DNA of 64,000 nucleotides from Trebouxia sp. TZW2008 (taxonomy: Eukaryota; Chlorophyta; Trebouxiophyceae; Trebouxiales; Trebouxiaceae). Both the position numbers and the translations under genes were made by a program. How positions within the stretch are numbered: the first letter of the stretch is position 1; every line of letters starts with the position of its first letter. Shown piece after piece: positions 1-11,100 of the stretch. The stretch spans positions 248,001 through 312,000 of the forward strand of contig BDIU01000032.1 of assembly GCA_002118135.1 (NCBI GenBank), read 5' to 3'. The notes under the pieces were generated by a model. That model was not told where the DNA came from. It did no database searches and worked only from the letters and a program-made list of their open reading frames with translations.

Positions 1-1640
1 TTCAATGCTTTCCATCTGCAGCTGCGAGCGCATGTGGATGAAAGGGATGTCCTGCTGAACAAGGTGGGCGCCATGTTGATGAAACTGCTGTTGTTCATCA
101 AGTTGACCATGTGTGCCCTGTGTACAGCACAAGCAGCATGTTTTTTTTAATATAAATTAACAGAGGTCAAAGGCATTGCACCTGGACAGGCCGTGGCAAC
201 CAGGGTCTATTAGGAATACAGAGGAAATGTCTCATTCAGAACGCCTGACTCAGAAAGCCTGACTCAGGAAGCCTGACTGCTATTGCAGATGGAGCAGAGT
301 GCAGCGCATCTTAAGCGGCTGCGGCAAACCAATGTTTACAATGATGTGTTCCGCATTTGGCACCAAGGGCCCTTTGGCACCATAGGGGGCTTCCGGCTGG
401 GGCGTACCAGTGAAGCCCCTGTTGAATGGGACGAAATCAATGCGGCACTAGGGCAGTCTGTGCTGCTGCTCAAGACAATGGCTCAGGTCAGTTTTGCTTG
501 CTGCTGTTTGTTTGTGTCCTGTGATGTATATTGCAAGAAAGTATCTGCCTCAGCTGGTGAGTTAACCACATTTGGGCTGTCTGTCACTGTTTTCACGAGC
601 TGCTGCGGCAAATGAGGTGCCAGCTAGTCTTAGGAAGTTGTCCTGAGCGGGTTGTTTTGTCCGCCTGGGGGTTTTGGAGCTGAGAGTCATATGTATGTAC
701 TCTCAGCTACAGAGCTGCTGTTTGCTTGAATGCAATGATCAGTCTGATATAACAGAAAACCCAAGTGCATGCATTGGGCAGGTAATGCTGCTTCACTTCT
801 ACTCCCATGCTGGCTGGCGCATTTGTACATGTTGTTGCTCAAATGCCAGCTGCATGCAGCAGCATTGGCGGCAGTAGGATCATGCTAAAGCAGCATAGAG
901 CAGTGAGAGGACCTCATACAGCTTCTTGTTGGACTGCAGGAATGTGGCTGTGTTTTCTCCTCGTTTCGGCTCATTCCAATGGGCAGCTATCCTCAAATTG
1001 CAGACCGGCGAGGCACACATGACTTGTTTGGCCCAGTCAACAAGGTCATGTGTGCTGGTTTTGACCGGGCCATGGTCATGTTCCTCACTTGTGTTAAGGT
1101 GAGCACCCTGCTCATGCGTGTTAATCCTCAATATTGATCAGAATCTTGTCTGTTGATGAGGAGACAAACCAACTTTGCGTTGTTGACAGCTGATTGCGTT
1201 TGCCGAGCACAAACATTGTATACAGCAATCCTGCTTTGACTGCTTTGCACTTTGTGCACACATCGTGCTCTGCCTGATACGCTACTGCAGTGTTCATTGA
1301 TGAAACGTGTACATCGTCTTTGGTGCAGCATGCCAAGCAGCGTAGCACGGCAACTTTAGAATTTCTCATTTTGCCTTGTTTGTTTGCTCAGGAGTTCTCA
1401 GATTGGATAGTATCCCGAGACAATACCTTTGAGATGGCATATGCAATTGAACAGGACAAGGTAGCCAATATGACCATTCGACTTCAATTCAACAGTGATC
1501 CGAAATGGACCAAGGCTTTGAAATACATGCTGACAAACCTGAAGTATTGCATGACGTGGGTGATTACACATCAAAATCCTGACCAAGCAGCATCCGCTTC
1601 AGCAGTTCGGTCCCACACTCAGCAGAGCGCATTGAGGTGA
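1..1640 (+). CDS. ATG6: Beclin-1/ATG6 autophagy protein, 3' part (5' end outside window)
   Basis: Beclin/Atg6 is a subunit of the class III PI3-kinase (Vps34) complex that drives autophagosome nucleation and endosomal sorting. Exons: 1-63, 289-486, 940-1098 and 1392-1640 (TGA), all phase 0. The first exon holds the end of the coiled coil (DERDVLLNK). The second carries the start of the evolutionarily conserved BARA domain, with [16 protein letters not shown] followed by the GPFGTI and NAALGQ motifs. The third has [10 protein letters not shown] and the FDRAMVMFL helix. The last has [21 protein letters not shown], the membrane-binding C-terminal signature of the family, and then a roughly 20-residue tail. 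The start codon and N-terminal half lie upstream of base 1. The gene converges on the MFS gene. Splice sites are standard GT-AG. Identification rests on remembered family sequence; it is very secure. Confidence 0.96.
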
Positions 1641-2230
1641 CGCCCAATGCAACACATGACGTAGAAATTACTGTGCCGCGCTCATATGGCGTACACAACA
1701 CGAACGAGTTTAGACTTTTTCTAAAACAGACTGAGCTCCTGATCAGACCGTTCAGCTCAGAGTGCGCATTCAAAGTCTCGCTGTTGTAGCCTTACGATAG
1801 TGCCACTACCCCTCAAGGTGTCTGTCAAACGAACAGCAGCAAAGAGCTGGAAGTTCCCACACGGTCAACTGCAAAAATAAATCCAAAATGATTATGCATA
1901 GGCAGCAGTAGCAAGAGAGACCTAACAAAATAGCAAAGTCAAACTGGCTTTATTGAATGAAACACAGCAAGGCATGAAACGGCTACCCCGCATCAAGTCC
2001 CAAGGTCTGATGCAACAGCACACAATGTACACAAAACCCACAAAACTTCCATACTTCAAGAGCGCAATGCGCCTTCCATCTCAATGTAGGGAGCAACACA
2101 CTACCCCTGGCGCAAACGGTCTGCCAGTCTCAAAAAACCCCTGACAAAGCAGGGTTTTGTTTCATGATGGGTGCTTGCCCTTTGAAAGCAAGGCCTATTC
2201 CTGGGGCCAAATCCCTGCCAAAATGCGGAC
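1641..2230. other. convergent intergenic region, 3' UTRs
   Basis: This holds the 3' ends of ATG6 (+) and the MFS gene (-). I see no open frame of coding character. Bases 2136-2200 are a diverged copy of the last-exon end of the MFS gene (real copy 2231-2300): read on the minus strand it still gives a short peptide like MKQNPAL beside the real MKKDPAL, so the stop-codon region was tandemly duplicated into the 3' UTR. Confidence 0.6.
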
Positions 2231-5200
2231 TCAAACATCCCCTTCCAAAGCAGGGTCTTTTTTCATGACAGCCTCTGCTCTGTAGAAGGCAAGGCCTGAC
2301 AAGGCATACGCCACTGGCACAAGTAGCATAGCATGTTGCAGATCCAAGTCAAACTTGGACTCCAGGAATGCCACACCTGCAAATTAGACACAAAAAGGTA
2401 AACTGCTTGTGCAATAAGAGTTCGATGTGAACACTGCTAGTGTACGTATTTACAGTGTCACTGCAAAGGCACAAACATCAGCAAGATGGCCACAAGTGCG
2501 GAAGGCTGTGCTCTTTGGCAAGTAGCCCAGGCCTCAGTAGCTCATGACTGTTGCCAAACTGCTGGATTTGATGAGCAGCAGCATCAACAGTCAAAGCGCA
2601 ACACTTTATGACTGGCACATGATTGCAATTTGCAACAGCTCTGCTGAGTGCATGACGTCAAAATGCTTAGTTGTCTCACAGTTGTTGTGCGCAGCAACAC
2701 AGAGTGTGCAGCATACAATGGAAGCCTCAAAATGTTGCAGTGATGACTAAGGATGAGTGCTCACTCAATGGTCCACAACCGCCAACCAGGTTTCTGATGC
2801 AGAGGTGCAGAGCAGAGGCTGTGGCTCCCAGCTCTGATGGTGACACATCTCTCACAAGCACTGCGGCTGGGGCTCGCCACGTCTCACTCAGTGCAAAGCC
2901 GACCAGCAATGCAGCAAAAGACTGCTGGTGATCTGGTGCTAGCAGGCTGAGGGCCAAGAGTGGTGCCGCAGCAATGCTGGCTCCTGCAGTAAATATAAGC
3001 CTTAGCAAATGTCAAGGGCGCTTGTTTTGGCAGAATCTTGCCAAAGCAATGGTGATAACACCAAGTTACTTGGCAAAGAATTGCTACAAACAAACAGTGC
3101 AAAAAGGAGTGCTGGTGGTCTGCTGCTAGCAGGCTGAGGGCCAGGAGAGGCGCTGCAGCAATACTGGCTCCTGCAGTACCTTTGAGCCTGAGCGACTGCC
3201 GAAGCCTCTCATTGCACAGCAAATTTTGCCAATGATATCGAGTAGGCAAGCAAACGATTGGGATGGGCAGCAGATCAGCATCAGTGATCAATGCCATACT
3301 TCATATTGGCCAATGCAGTATGAAGCTAAACAGCAGCAAGGGTTTGTATGCATAGGTCAGCAGCACAAAGCAGTTGAAACAACATGACTGCTGCACAGCA
3401 AGGCAGTGTTGTCACGCTACACGTACAGCATCTGCACTGACCTGAGGTGAGCCAGTGCCGGTTGCCGGTTCTGGAGAGCCAGTCCCCAATCAGCCCACTG
3501 CCTACCCCGCCAATGATCCCCCCTACAGGACCAGCCAATGGGTGAGCAATGCATTAGCAGCGGTTAATGTTGCCGCAAGATAGATGTGGATTCCCATGCT
3601 CTGACTGCCCTTTTCTGCCAATGAGCAACACTCACAAGGACAACACCCAATGACGTGAAGAGACAATCTGCAGTTGCGTTCTATGGCAAGATGCATGTGT
3701 TGCGCAGCCTCTTATGCCCAACCCTGCTGATGCCACGTATAAAAGCAGCACTCAACCAAGTGACCAGGCAGGTAGTAGCTAACGCATCAATACTCACACC
3801 CTGCACTTCCCTTCGTTGCTGGCAACATGCATGAGTGCCATCTAATCATATGGCTCGTCATAGCTGTCAAAGTTCAGCTTACATCCCAAGCCAAGTTGTG
3901 GCTTGTATGACAGATGTGCTGCTCAAAACATACCTATGGGGATGATAGCAGCCAGCATTGGGGCATAGATGTCTGGCCCAATGCCAAAGGTGCGGGTGTA
4001 GAATGTGGCATGCCAGCTGACTAGGGCCCAGCTGCCCACATCATTCAAGGATGAAGCAAAGGTGATGGCTTGGAAGCTACGGGAGCTGAGCAGGGTTTTC
4101 ACACCGGCTGCCAGGGTTTTGCGCTCCTTTAGACGCTCAGCTTTCTGTGCGAGCTTGGTTGCAGGCTTTGGCTCTGCTGCTGGAGGCTCTGCATGAGTCA
4201 TGCGTTAGTCAGACATCAGTCATGAGTGACTCGTATGAGCTGCGTCATTAGCAGAGACCTGGACTATCATAACGATGATCATGATTGTTATTCTGACAGT
4301 TGCTATGCTTGATACTGTTGCCATCGTTGTTGTCATTGTGGGGAGAAAGACCAAGCCTCACTTTGTGATGGCTCAGGAGGCACCCCACTCATGAAGGGCA
4401 GCCTGATGCGGCTGCCCAGGCCCCCCTTCTTCTTCTCAGTGCTGGCAGTACGGGGCTCTTTCAGGGTGAGCAGGGCAAGAGCCCCAATCAGCAGGCCTGG
4501 TGGGCCCAGCCAAAATAGGAGCTGACGCCAAGACGCTTCAGACACCATCTCGGTAAGCATGCGGAAGTCGTAGTCATAGATGGGAGCTACTGCAGCCATT
4601 TCCCCTTGAGTATATAGCAGGCTCACATGCTGCAAATCCACTGCATCCAGAGGCACCTGCAGAGTGCATTGTTCTGCTCAACCATGTTGCATTCACATCA
4701 TAGTCGTTGATATGTAGTGTTTTGATAGCACTCAGACACAGTATGCGGAAGTCTACAGCATTTAGAGGCGCCTGCACCATATTGCAGAAAATGTTGTTCT
4801 GCTTTGTCACGTGTATTGGTCAGCATGCGGAAGTGAAAGTCACAGCTGGGAGCCACTGCAGCCATTTCCCCTTGACTATAGCAGGCTGACGTGCTGACGA
4901 GTCCACTGCATCCAGAGGCACCTGCACTACGTCGCAGAACGGACTGTTTGGCTGGAAAACAAGGGTCTTGTCTGATCACATGCATGCGAGGCATCAACAG
5001 ATGATGCAAGGTTTGCACATTGGCACAACATTGAGCGTCTTGCGTTGCTTGGTCAGGGGCACCGGTGTGCTCACCATCGTGACTCCAAGCTCAGAGTGCT
5101 TAATACCGAGCTGACCAGCCACAATGACAGCAGCAAAGGACAGCGCCCGGCCCATGTAGATGGCGCTGTTGTAGAAGGCCATGGCAGTGGTCTTGCTCTT

Positions 5201-7091
5201 GGGAAACAGCTCAGGAATCAGACTGAAGCAGACTGGGTTCTGGGTGGCCTGCGCTGCTGCAAACCCAACCCTGGTGGCCAGTAACTGACCAAAGCCGTTC
5301 ACCTACATGTCATGCATAATTTGAGCCCTCGTTGTTTGCTGCTCAACAACCAGCTCAGGTCCCTGTTATAGAAGGCCATGGCAGTGGTCTTGCTGTAAGG
5401 GAACAGCTCGGGAATCAAATGAAGCAGACTGGGTTCTGTGTGGCCTGTGCAGCTGCAAATCCTACTCTGATGGCCAGCAACTGACCAAATCCATTCACCT
5501 ACACGTCATGCACTATTTGAGCCCTCATTGCTGCTCAATAACCAGCTCTCAGGTCGCTTTGATGAAGGCCCTGGCAGTGGGCTTGCTCTTAGGGAACAGC
5601 TCTTAGGGAACAGCTCAGGAATAAGACTGAAGCAGACTGGGTGCTGGGTGGCCTGCACTGCTGCAAAATCCACCCTGGTGGCCAGCAGCTGACCAAAGCC
5701 GTTTCCCTACACGACATGCATAATTATAGCCCTCTGGGTAGCAGCTGTGAGATCCACAATGATGGCCAGCAACTGAACAAAGCCATTCATTACCCTACCC
5801 GCGCCCCTTTTGAACATGGGCTACACAGTCCTTTTGAGTGTAAAAGCAGATGCAATGTATGCTCAACCAGTTAAGGGTCTCTGTATGCGTGTAGGCAGAG
5901 CAATATGTATCAGCTGCACTGCTTCCAAGCACATTCAACTGGCCTCTGAAGATTCTGGCAAGGATGCATGGTACCTTGCCACAACAGCATGACAAGTATG
6001 ACAAGTGTCAATGTGACTTGCCTTGGATCCTGTCATCGTCAGCAGGCTCCAGCCTACCAGCCCCCCTGCCAGCAGGCGCGGCCGATGTACCCTGTCAGCT
6101 AACAGCCCTATAGGTATCAGCGCCACAGCATACAGCACCTACATGATGCACAGGGCTTGTCATGCACAATGCCAGGCAGGAGATCAGCACTGGTCAATGG
6201 GCACAGTCAATGATAAGGGATGGGCACTCATCAGCTTGACAATCAAACAGGAGAGCAAGGGATGGGCGCTGATCAGCTTGATAGTCACCTGGGATGCAAA
6301 GCATGGGCACTCAGTGGCTTGACAGGCATGAAGTAGATTGACAGTGACTGTCCAGACAAAGGATGGGCATTCGTGAAATTGACGGTCTGCGGGAGGGCAA
6401 ACAGTGAGCTCTGATTTGCTTACCGCATAGCCAGCTGTGAGCAGCGCCCCCTGCTGCTCTGTCAGATGGAGATCAGGGGTGATAAGAGGCAACAGCGCTG
6501 GCAGGGCAAACCTGCAAACATAAATTCGGTCCTGTGTGAGGTTGCACGCTTGCTGAAGGACAGAGGTCAAGGCAAGTGAAGCATCAAAAGCAGCTTCAAT
6601 GGAATTGGCAAAAAGGTGCATTCCTTGCTTTGATGATTGTGTGAGAACAGCAATGAAGTCTCTTGGAATCATAAAACCGCAGGCTTGACAGCTTACCCGC
6701 ATGTGGAATGATGCACATAGGCTCCTGCCAATATCAACAAACCCCACAAAGTGCCCAGCTTTGTGGAAACTGGCTTTTCGTCAATGCCAGTCTGGACATC
6801 ATCAGCAGCAGATGGAGTGCTTAATGATTGCTGAACTGATGCTTTGTTGTCATGTGGCTGGGCACTACTGTCAGCAGAGTGGGCTTGTGCTGCAAGATCA
6901 CGTGCTGGCTGCTTGTGTATGCTATGGGCATGGCGAATAGATGATTTTGATGCTCTTGCAACACAGCACGGCACCCTGCACTTGACAGTGCACTGCTTCT
7001 GAACTGCGTTGGCAGCTCTGAAGGGACTGGTGACCCTGACAGGCCTCAGCAGGCACATGTGCTGGCCGTAGACCGAAAGTCTTTGCGGCAT
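2231..7091 (-). CDS. Spinster-like MFS transporter with N-terminal targeting extension
   Basis: Predicted 607-residue major facilitator superfamily carrier. Exons (minus): 6697-7091, 6424-6511, 6022-6138, 5075-5302, 4362-4656, 3934-4188, 3442-3522, 2765-2983 and 2231-2376; lengths sum to 1824 nt in frame. Residues 1 to about 108 are basic and Ser/Ala/Cys-rich, like a plastid transit peptide. TM1 follows (GLLILAGAYVH), then the MFS loop 2-3 motif GLLADRVHRP, the segment NPVCFSLIPELFP and the central-loop phrase GEMAAVAPIYDYDF, as in plant Spinster-like proteins. A charged cytoplasmic loop precedes TM7, and GGVGSGLIGDWLSR is the second-half repeat of the loop motif. The intron after exon 3 is GC-AG (AAG|GCAAGT). 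Substrate unknown; the Spinster comparison suggests a lipid or organic solute. Several introns carry decayed copies of neighbouring exon ends (listed separately). Confidence 0.88.
3112..3176 (-). repeat. decayed copy of MFS exon 8 acceptor end
   Basis: This repeats the first about 60 nt of the exon at 2765-2983, including the CTGCAG acceptor, 187 bp upstream in the direction of transcription. Read in frame it still gives GASIAAAPLLALSLLA, but the frame then diverges from the real exon. Confidence 0.8.
4740..4930 (-). repeat. two decayed copies of MFS exon 5 acceptor end
   Basis: The real acceptor is at 4656/4657. Copies of the acceptor plus exon start are at 4771/4772 and 4921/4922, so the spacings are 115 and 150 bp. 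Peptide remnants PLNAVDF and PLDAVDS mirror the real VPLDAVDL. The second copy extends further, to a GEMAAVAP-like stretch around 4850-4890 interrupted by small indels. Confidence 0.8.
5362..5800 (-). repeat. tandem copies (~200 bp) of MFS exon 4 acceptor end
   Basis: The real acceptor is at 5302/5303. Copies lie at 5498/5499 (spacing 196) and 5706/5707 (spacing 208), with a short partial copy ending near 5800. Each unit contains about 130-150 nt of exon 4 plus about 60 nt of intron. The copies keep the CTAC (CTAG/GTAG on the sense strand) acceptor but have accumulated indels. They lie inside the intron that begins with a GC donor. Confidence 0.85.
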
Positions 7092-8166
7092 CTCTACGTG
7101 ATCTCAGCGCTCATAACTTTCAGCCACGAGGGCAGGCTGCATGCAGCCCGTAGCAAGCTGCCAACAAACGTGCTTTGTACAGCCTGCTGATGCCCTCAGT
7201 TGGTACGAGTGCTCTGAATGGCAGATCAGTCAGATCAAGATGCACTCGCAGCGCTTCATGGCACAGGTGTTGTGAAGCTCTAGGCACGACCGGTCGACAA
7301 ATTGTCAGCAACGCCGACAGCTTTCTTCTGCAGTATTATATAGTCCAGACAACAATTCTAAACTCGGTCTGTCGTTCACGCAAGCACACGATCGATCAAA
7401 ATCGCAGCATCGCACGCGCAAGGGGCGCGCACGGAATAGGTCAAAATTGCTCACCTGGCAATATTGACTAATCTTAATGCATGCATGCCATGCTGCTAAA
7501 AGCATACCTGGCCTGTTATTCATGGACATATAGTCATTGCCACAGTGTGGCACATGTGATCAGCCTTGTTGGCTGGCTAAAGCATGTACAATTATTCTCT
7601 CTTCTCTTCGTAATCACATCACATTGCTTGCACCTTGCATGTACTGTCATTCTTGACAGGCAGCACCAAATCTCAAATCAGCTGTCAGTGATTGTTGATT
7701 GGGGCAAATACTACATTGTAAGAACCACAACCAGCAGAGTGTATGTAGCAATGATGGGCGCTTGCATTGATGCGAGCCTGGCCAATGTACGCTGCAGTGA
7801 GCACCCAGGCAGAAGTCATGAACACAGCGTGAGCACAGCATGTGTGAGCTCGTTCATTCAAATGCATGCTATGTAGGAGCACACACCCAATTGCAAGTCA
7901 GACCCTTCAGCAGCCATCAGCTGTCCCAGAAAAATTTGATCCCGACAATGCCAGAAAAGCACTCATGATCAACATGTGTTGACTCAAGTTGCAACTAAGG
8001 TCTGTGACCCATTTTTGGACAGCTCAAGGCTCCCACTGTTGCTTGCAGATCAGCCCTGTTTGCAAGCCATAACTTCGTCCACTTTGGCCATTCGGATTCA
8101 TGATGGGTCTCACGATATGATGAAACATGTCTAACTTGAGACCAAAGGCTGTAGCTTTACAGATCA
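7092..8166. other. intergenic: MFS 5' flank and TBCCD1 3' flank
   Basis: 1.07 kb between the MFS start and the TBCCD1 stop, both on the minus strand. Short open frames occur on both strands but none shows family sequence or splice logic. It presumably holds the MFS promoter and the TBCCD1 3' UTR. Confidence 0.5.
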
Positions 8167-11100
8167 TCAGAGCGCATGAGGGGTGCTTGCCCCATCGCCC
8201 CTCTCCATTCTGGCCAAATCATATACCTGACGCATGTTGCCAGAATTGACCACCCACTCCTTGAAATGGGATTGTATCACATTTTGCAACTCTCGTTTTC
8301 GAGTATCATCAAGCGTTGCCTGCACAGGAGCACACCATCAGGCCAGGAAGGAAGCACTTGCTTGACAGGCATCTGGCAGTCTTTCAGTCAGGGATGCTTG
8401 ACATGGTACAAATCAGTGCAGCTTCCGGGTTTTCCATCACAAAAGGCAGAAAAGTCTGAGACTTGTCAATGCAGGTCTGTAAATCTGCTGTGGCCCATTA
8501 TGTTTTACAATGCTGTTTTCAGGAAACTTGACAAATGACAAGCGAACAAGCCTTGAATACAGTTGCCACTTGTGCTATTATGCAAGCACATGTGATCCAT
8601 ATGGGCACACACAAATGTAGTTTGAGCGACCGCCAAGGCTGCACATATGAGGGTTAAGGCAGGAGGCATGCAGGCACCAGATTGATGAACTTGTACAGGG
8701 TATGCGGGGGAGCCACAATCTGATCTGTTGTAATGAAATTCTACAAGGCACAGCCTATGTCCATTCATTCCTTCATTTAGAGGAGGCACACAGGGTACTG
8801 ACCGATTTGATGGAGTTACGTAGGGCAGCCACAGTCTGGACCTTGCTCTCTTTGGCCTCCTCATACTGAGGGGGCATAGGAAAGGGGCAGGTGGAGGGCC
8901 CAGGGCTCTGCGCGGGGCTGCCCCCCAGGCTGCTGGGCCCAGAGAACCCACTGGGCTCGTGTGACAGCCCCACAAAAGCCCCCAAATCAGTTGAAAGTCT
9001 GTAAAAAGCAACAGCAGGCGTGAGTCACGCGAGAGCCTGCGGCAACAGCAACAGCAACACCCCGCAAGAGTATGCCAGACTGGGAAAACCCTCAAATGCT
9101 CCCGCATCAGTTGAAAGTCTGCAAGAAGAGCAGTAGCAGGCGCAATTCAGCCATCTACAAGAGCGCCTACATTAGTTGCTAGTCTGGAGTTGAGAGTCTG
9201 CAAGAACAGCAACAGCAGTCAACAGCGGTCAACAACAGCAGCAGCAGTCATGGGTATGCCAAATGATGAGCTTTCTAGACAGACCCCAAATGCCTACATT
9301 CAGCCGGCAAGTCTACAGCCTCAAAAACAACCCTGATAAGGTGAAAGAGTGCAAGAATAGCAACAACAAGGTGCATCCTCACTTGCTACCGAGGCTGACA
9401 GCTTCGCCAGAGGGACCCAGGGGCCCTCTAAAGGGCACCATGAAGGGCAGCAGCTTGTGGGCAGGCAGCAGCTGGGCATACCTTGCAGCCCTACTGGACT
9501 TGTTTTGCCATCAAAAACAAATTAGTGTTTTGCTCAGATTGCCACATGAAGAGCTTCAAAAACTCACTTGCTACTGAGGCTGGCAGCTCCGCCACAGAGG
9601 GACCCAGGGCCTCCTCTAAAGGGCACCATGAAGGGCAGCAATTTGTGAGCAGGCAGCAGCTGGGCTGTTAGTCGCGGCCCCACTGGGGCTGAGCTCAGCC
9701 CATCTGCCCTCAGCCCTTCTGGGCCCCTCGGACTGTCTGGTGCCAGGTGGCGGTGTTCTCTAGCTAAGGATACAGGTTGGTCCCATAAGTTGGGTGACAC
9801 GGCTACTCCAGCTGCCTCTAAATGGGCCGACAAGCGCTCGTACTGCGTACAGTATGGTGCAACCTACAGCACGACAGCTGGGCATGTCACAAGTCTCACA
9901 CCAAAATGGCACTTGATCCTGTCCTGGAGATGCTACCAGGATGACATTTCAGGCCTTCCCAGTCTTTTCCAGATCTGCTTCCAGGGTAAGATGCGGGGGT
10001 GTTGGCAAACTGGGGATGCAATCAGGGTAACATGTGGGTGTGTCAATGTCACAAAGCAGTTGTCTCCTAGCAACAAGGGCATTGTGTCTCATCTTAACGG
10101 TGCTATCAAGGTGACATTTGCACCTTTCTGTGTGCTTGCCATAGGCCTATAGTTGGCTTTGCAGCGTGCTTGCTAGGGATGCCATAGGCCTATATTTGAC
10201 TTTGCAGTGCCCTACCTGTACAAAGCGGTTGTCCCCCAGCAGCAGTGGCGGCCGGTTCACTCCCAGGTAGAAGACGCAGTCATGGCAGGAGCTGATGCAG
10301 ATCCTGACACAGCCTGCTACCAGCTGCAGCCGTTCACAGCGCTCTACTCTGAGCATGCGGCCCACAGCCCCAACCACTACTGTGCAATCACTACAGCAGG
10401 CAACTGAGGCATATTGCAGGGGCGCCAGGGCGTAAATGACGCTGTCATGGCAGTCTGTGACGCGTAATACACCGTTTGGGAAATCATCCTCGCCTTTTGC
10501 TACTGTGCTTTTGCAGACGCCTTGGATGTCTACTACCCCACCTGCAATTGCCAGCACATCATCAGGCCTGATGATCCCAGCCTTGACAGGAAAACCCAAA
10601 GCGTTGCTTCATGCAAGCTGTCTCCTGTATGGTATTCAAAGCAACCTTACTGGAATCCCTCCTAAGATTTATACTGACTCCTTACACCATATGCAATGCA
10701 TTAGCAACCTGAAGTACTGGACAAGTGCTGGGCAAAGCAAGTACAAGGGACATGCATGTCGGAAATACATGTTAGGCATGATATGCCAAGCACGTTGATC
10801 TGCTTGACCAAGAGAGATCACAGCATAAGGATCAAGGCAGCAATACTCACTTTCAACATTGCCAGCTGGGGCAGGGGGTCCCCATCTGGATGGGTGGGTA
10901 AGGCTGCTCAACCCAGAATTGAAGCAGCACAAGGTTCAAAGCACCTTCTGGTTCCATCATCAGCATGCAAGGCAAACTGCTGCAATGTTTAAGACAAGTG
11001 GACTGCAAACATGGCTTTCAACCAATGCAATACTCAAGGAAGCAGTGCTTACTTTCTACAATGCCAGCTGGGGCAAGGGGTCCCCATCTGGAGGGGTGGG

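Noticed and set aside
8505..9107. 200-codon minus-strand open frame
   Set aside because: It runs out of frame through TBCCD1 exon 9 and its introns; the spliced TBCCD1 frame explains the sequence better.
10547..10620. 5' extension of TBCCD1 exon 7 frame upstream of 10541
   Set aside because: The GCAG acceptor at 10541/10542 fits the phase of the preceding exon, and the extension has a stop just beyond.
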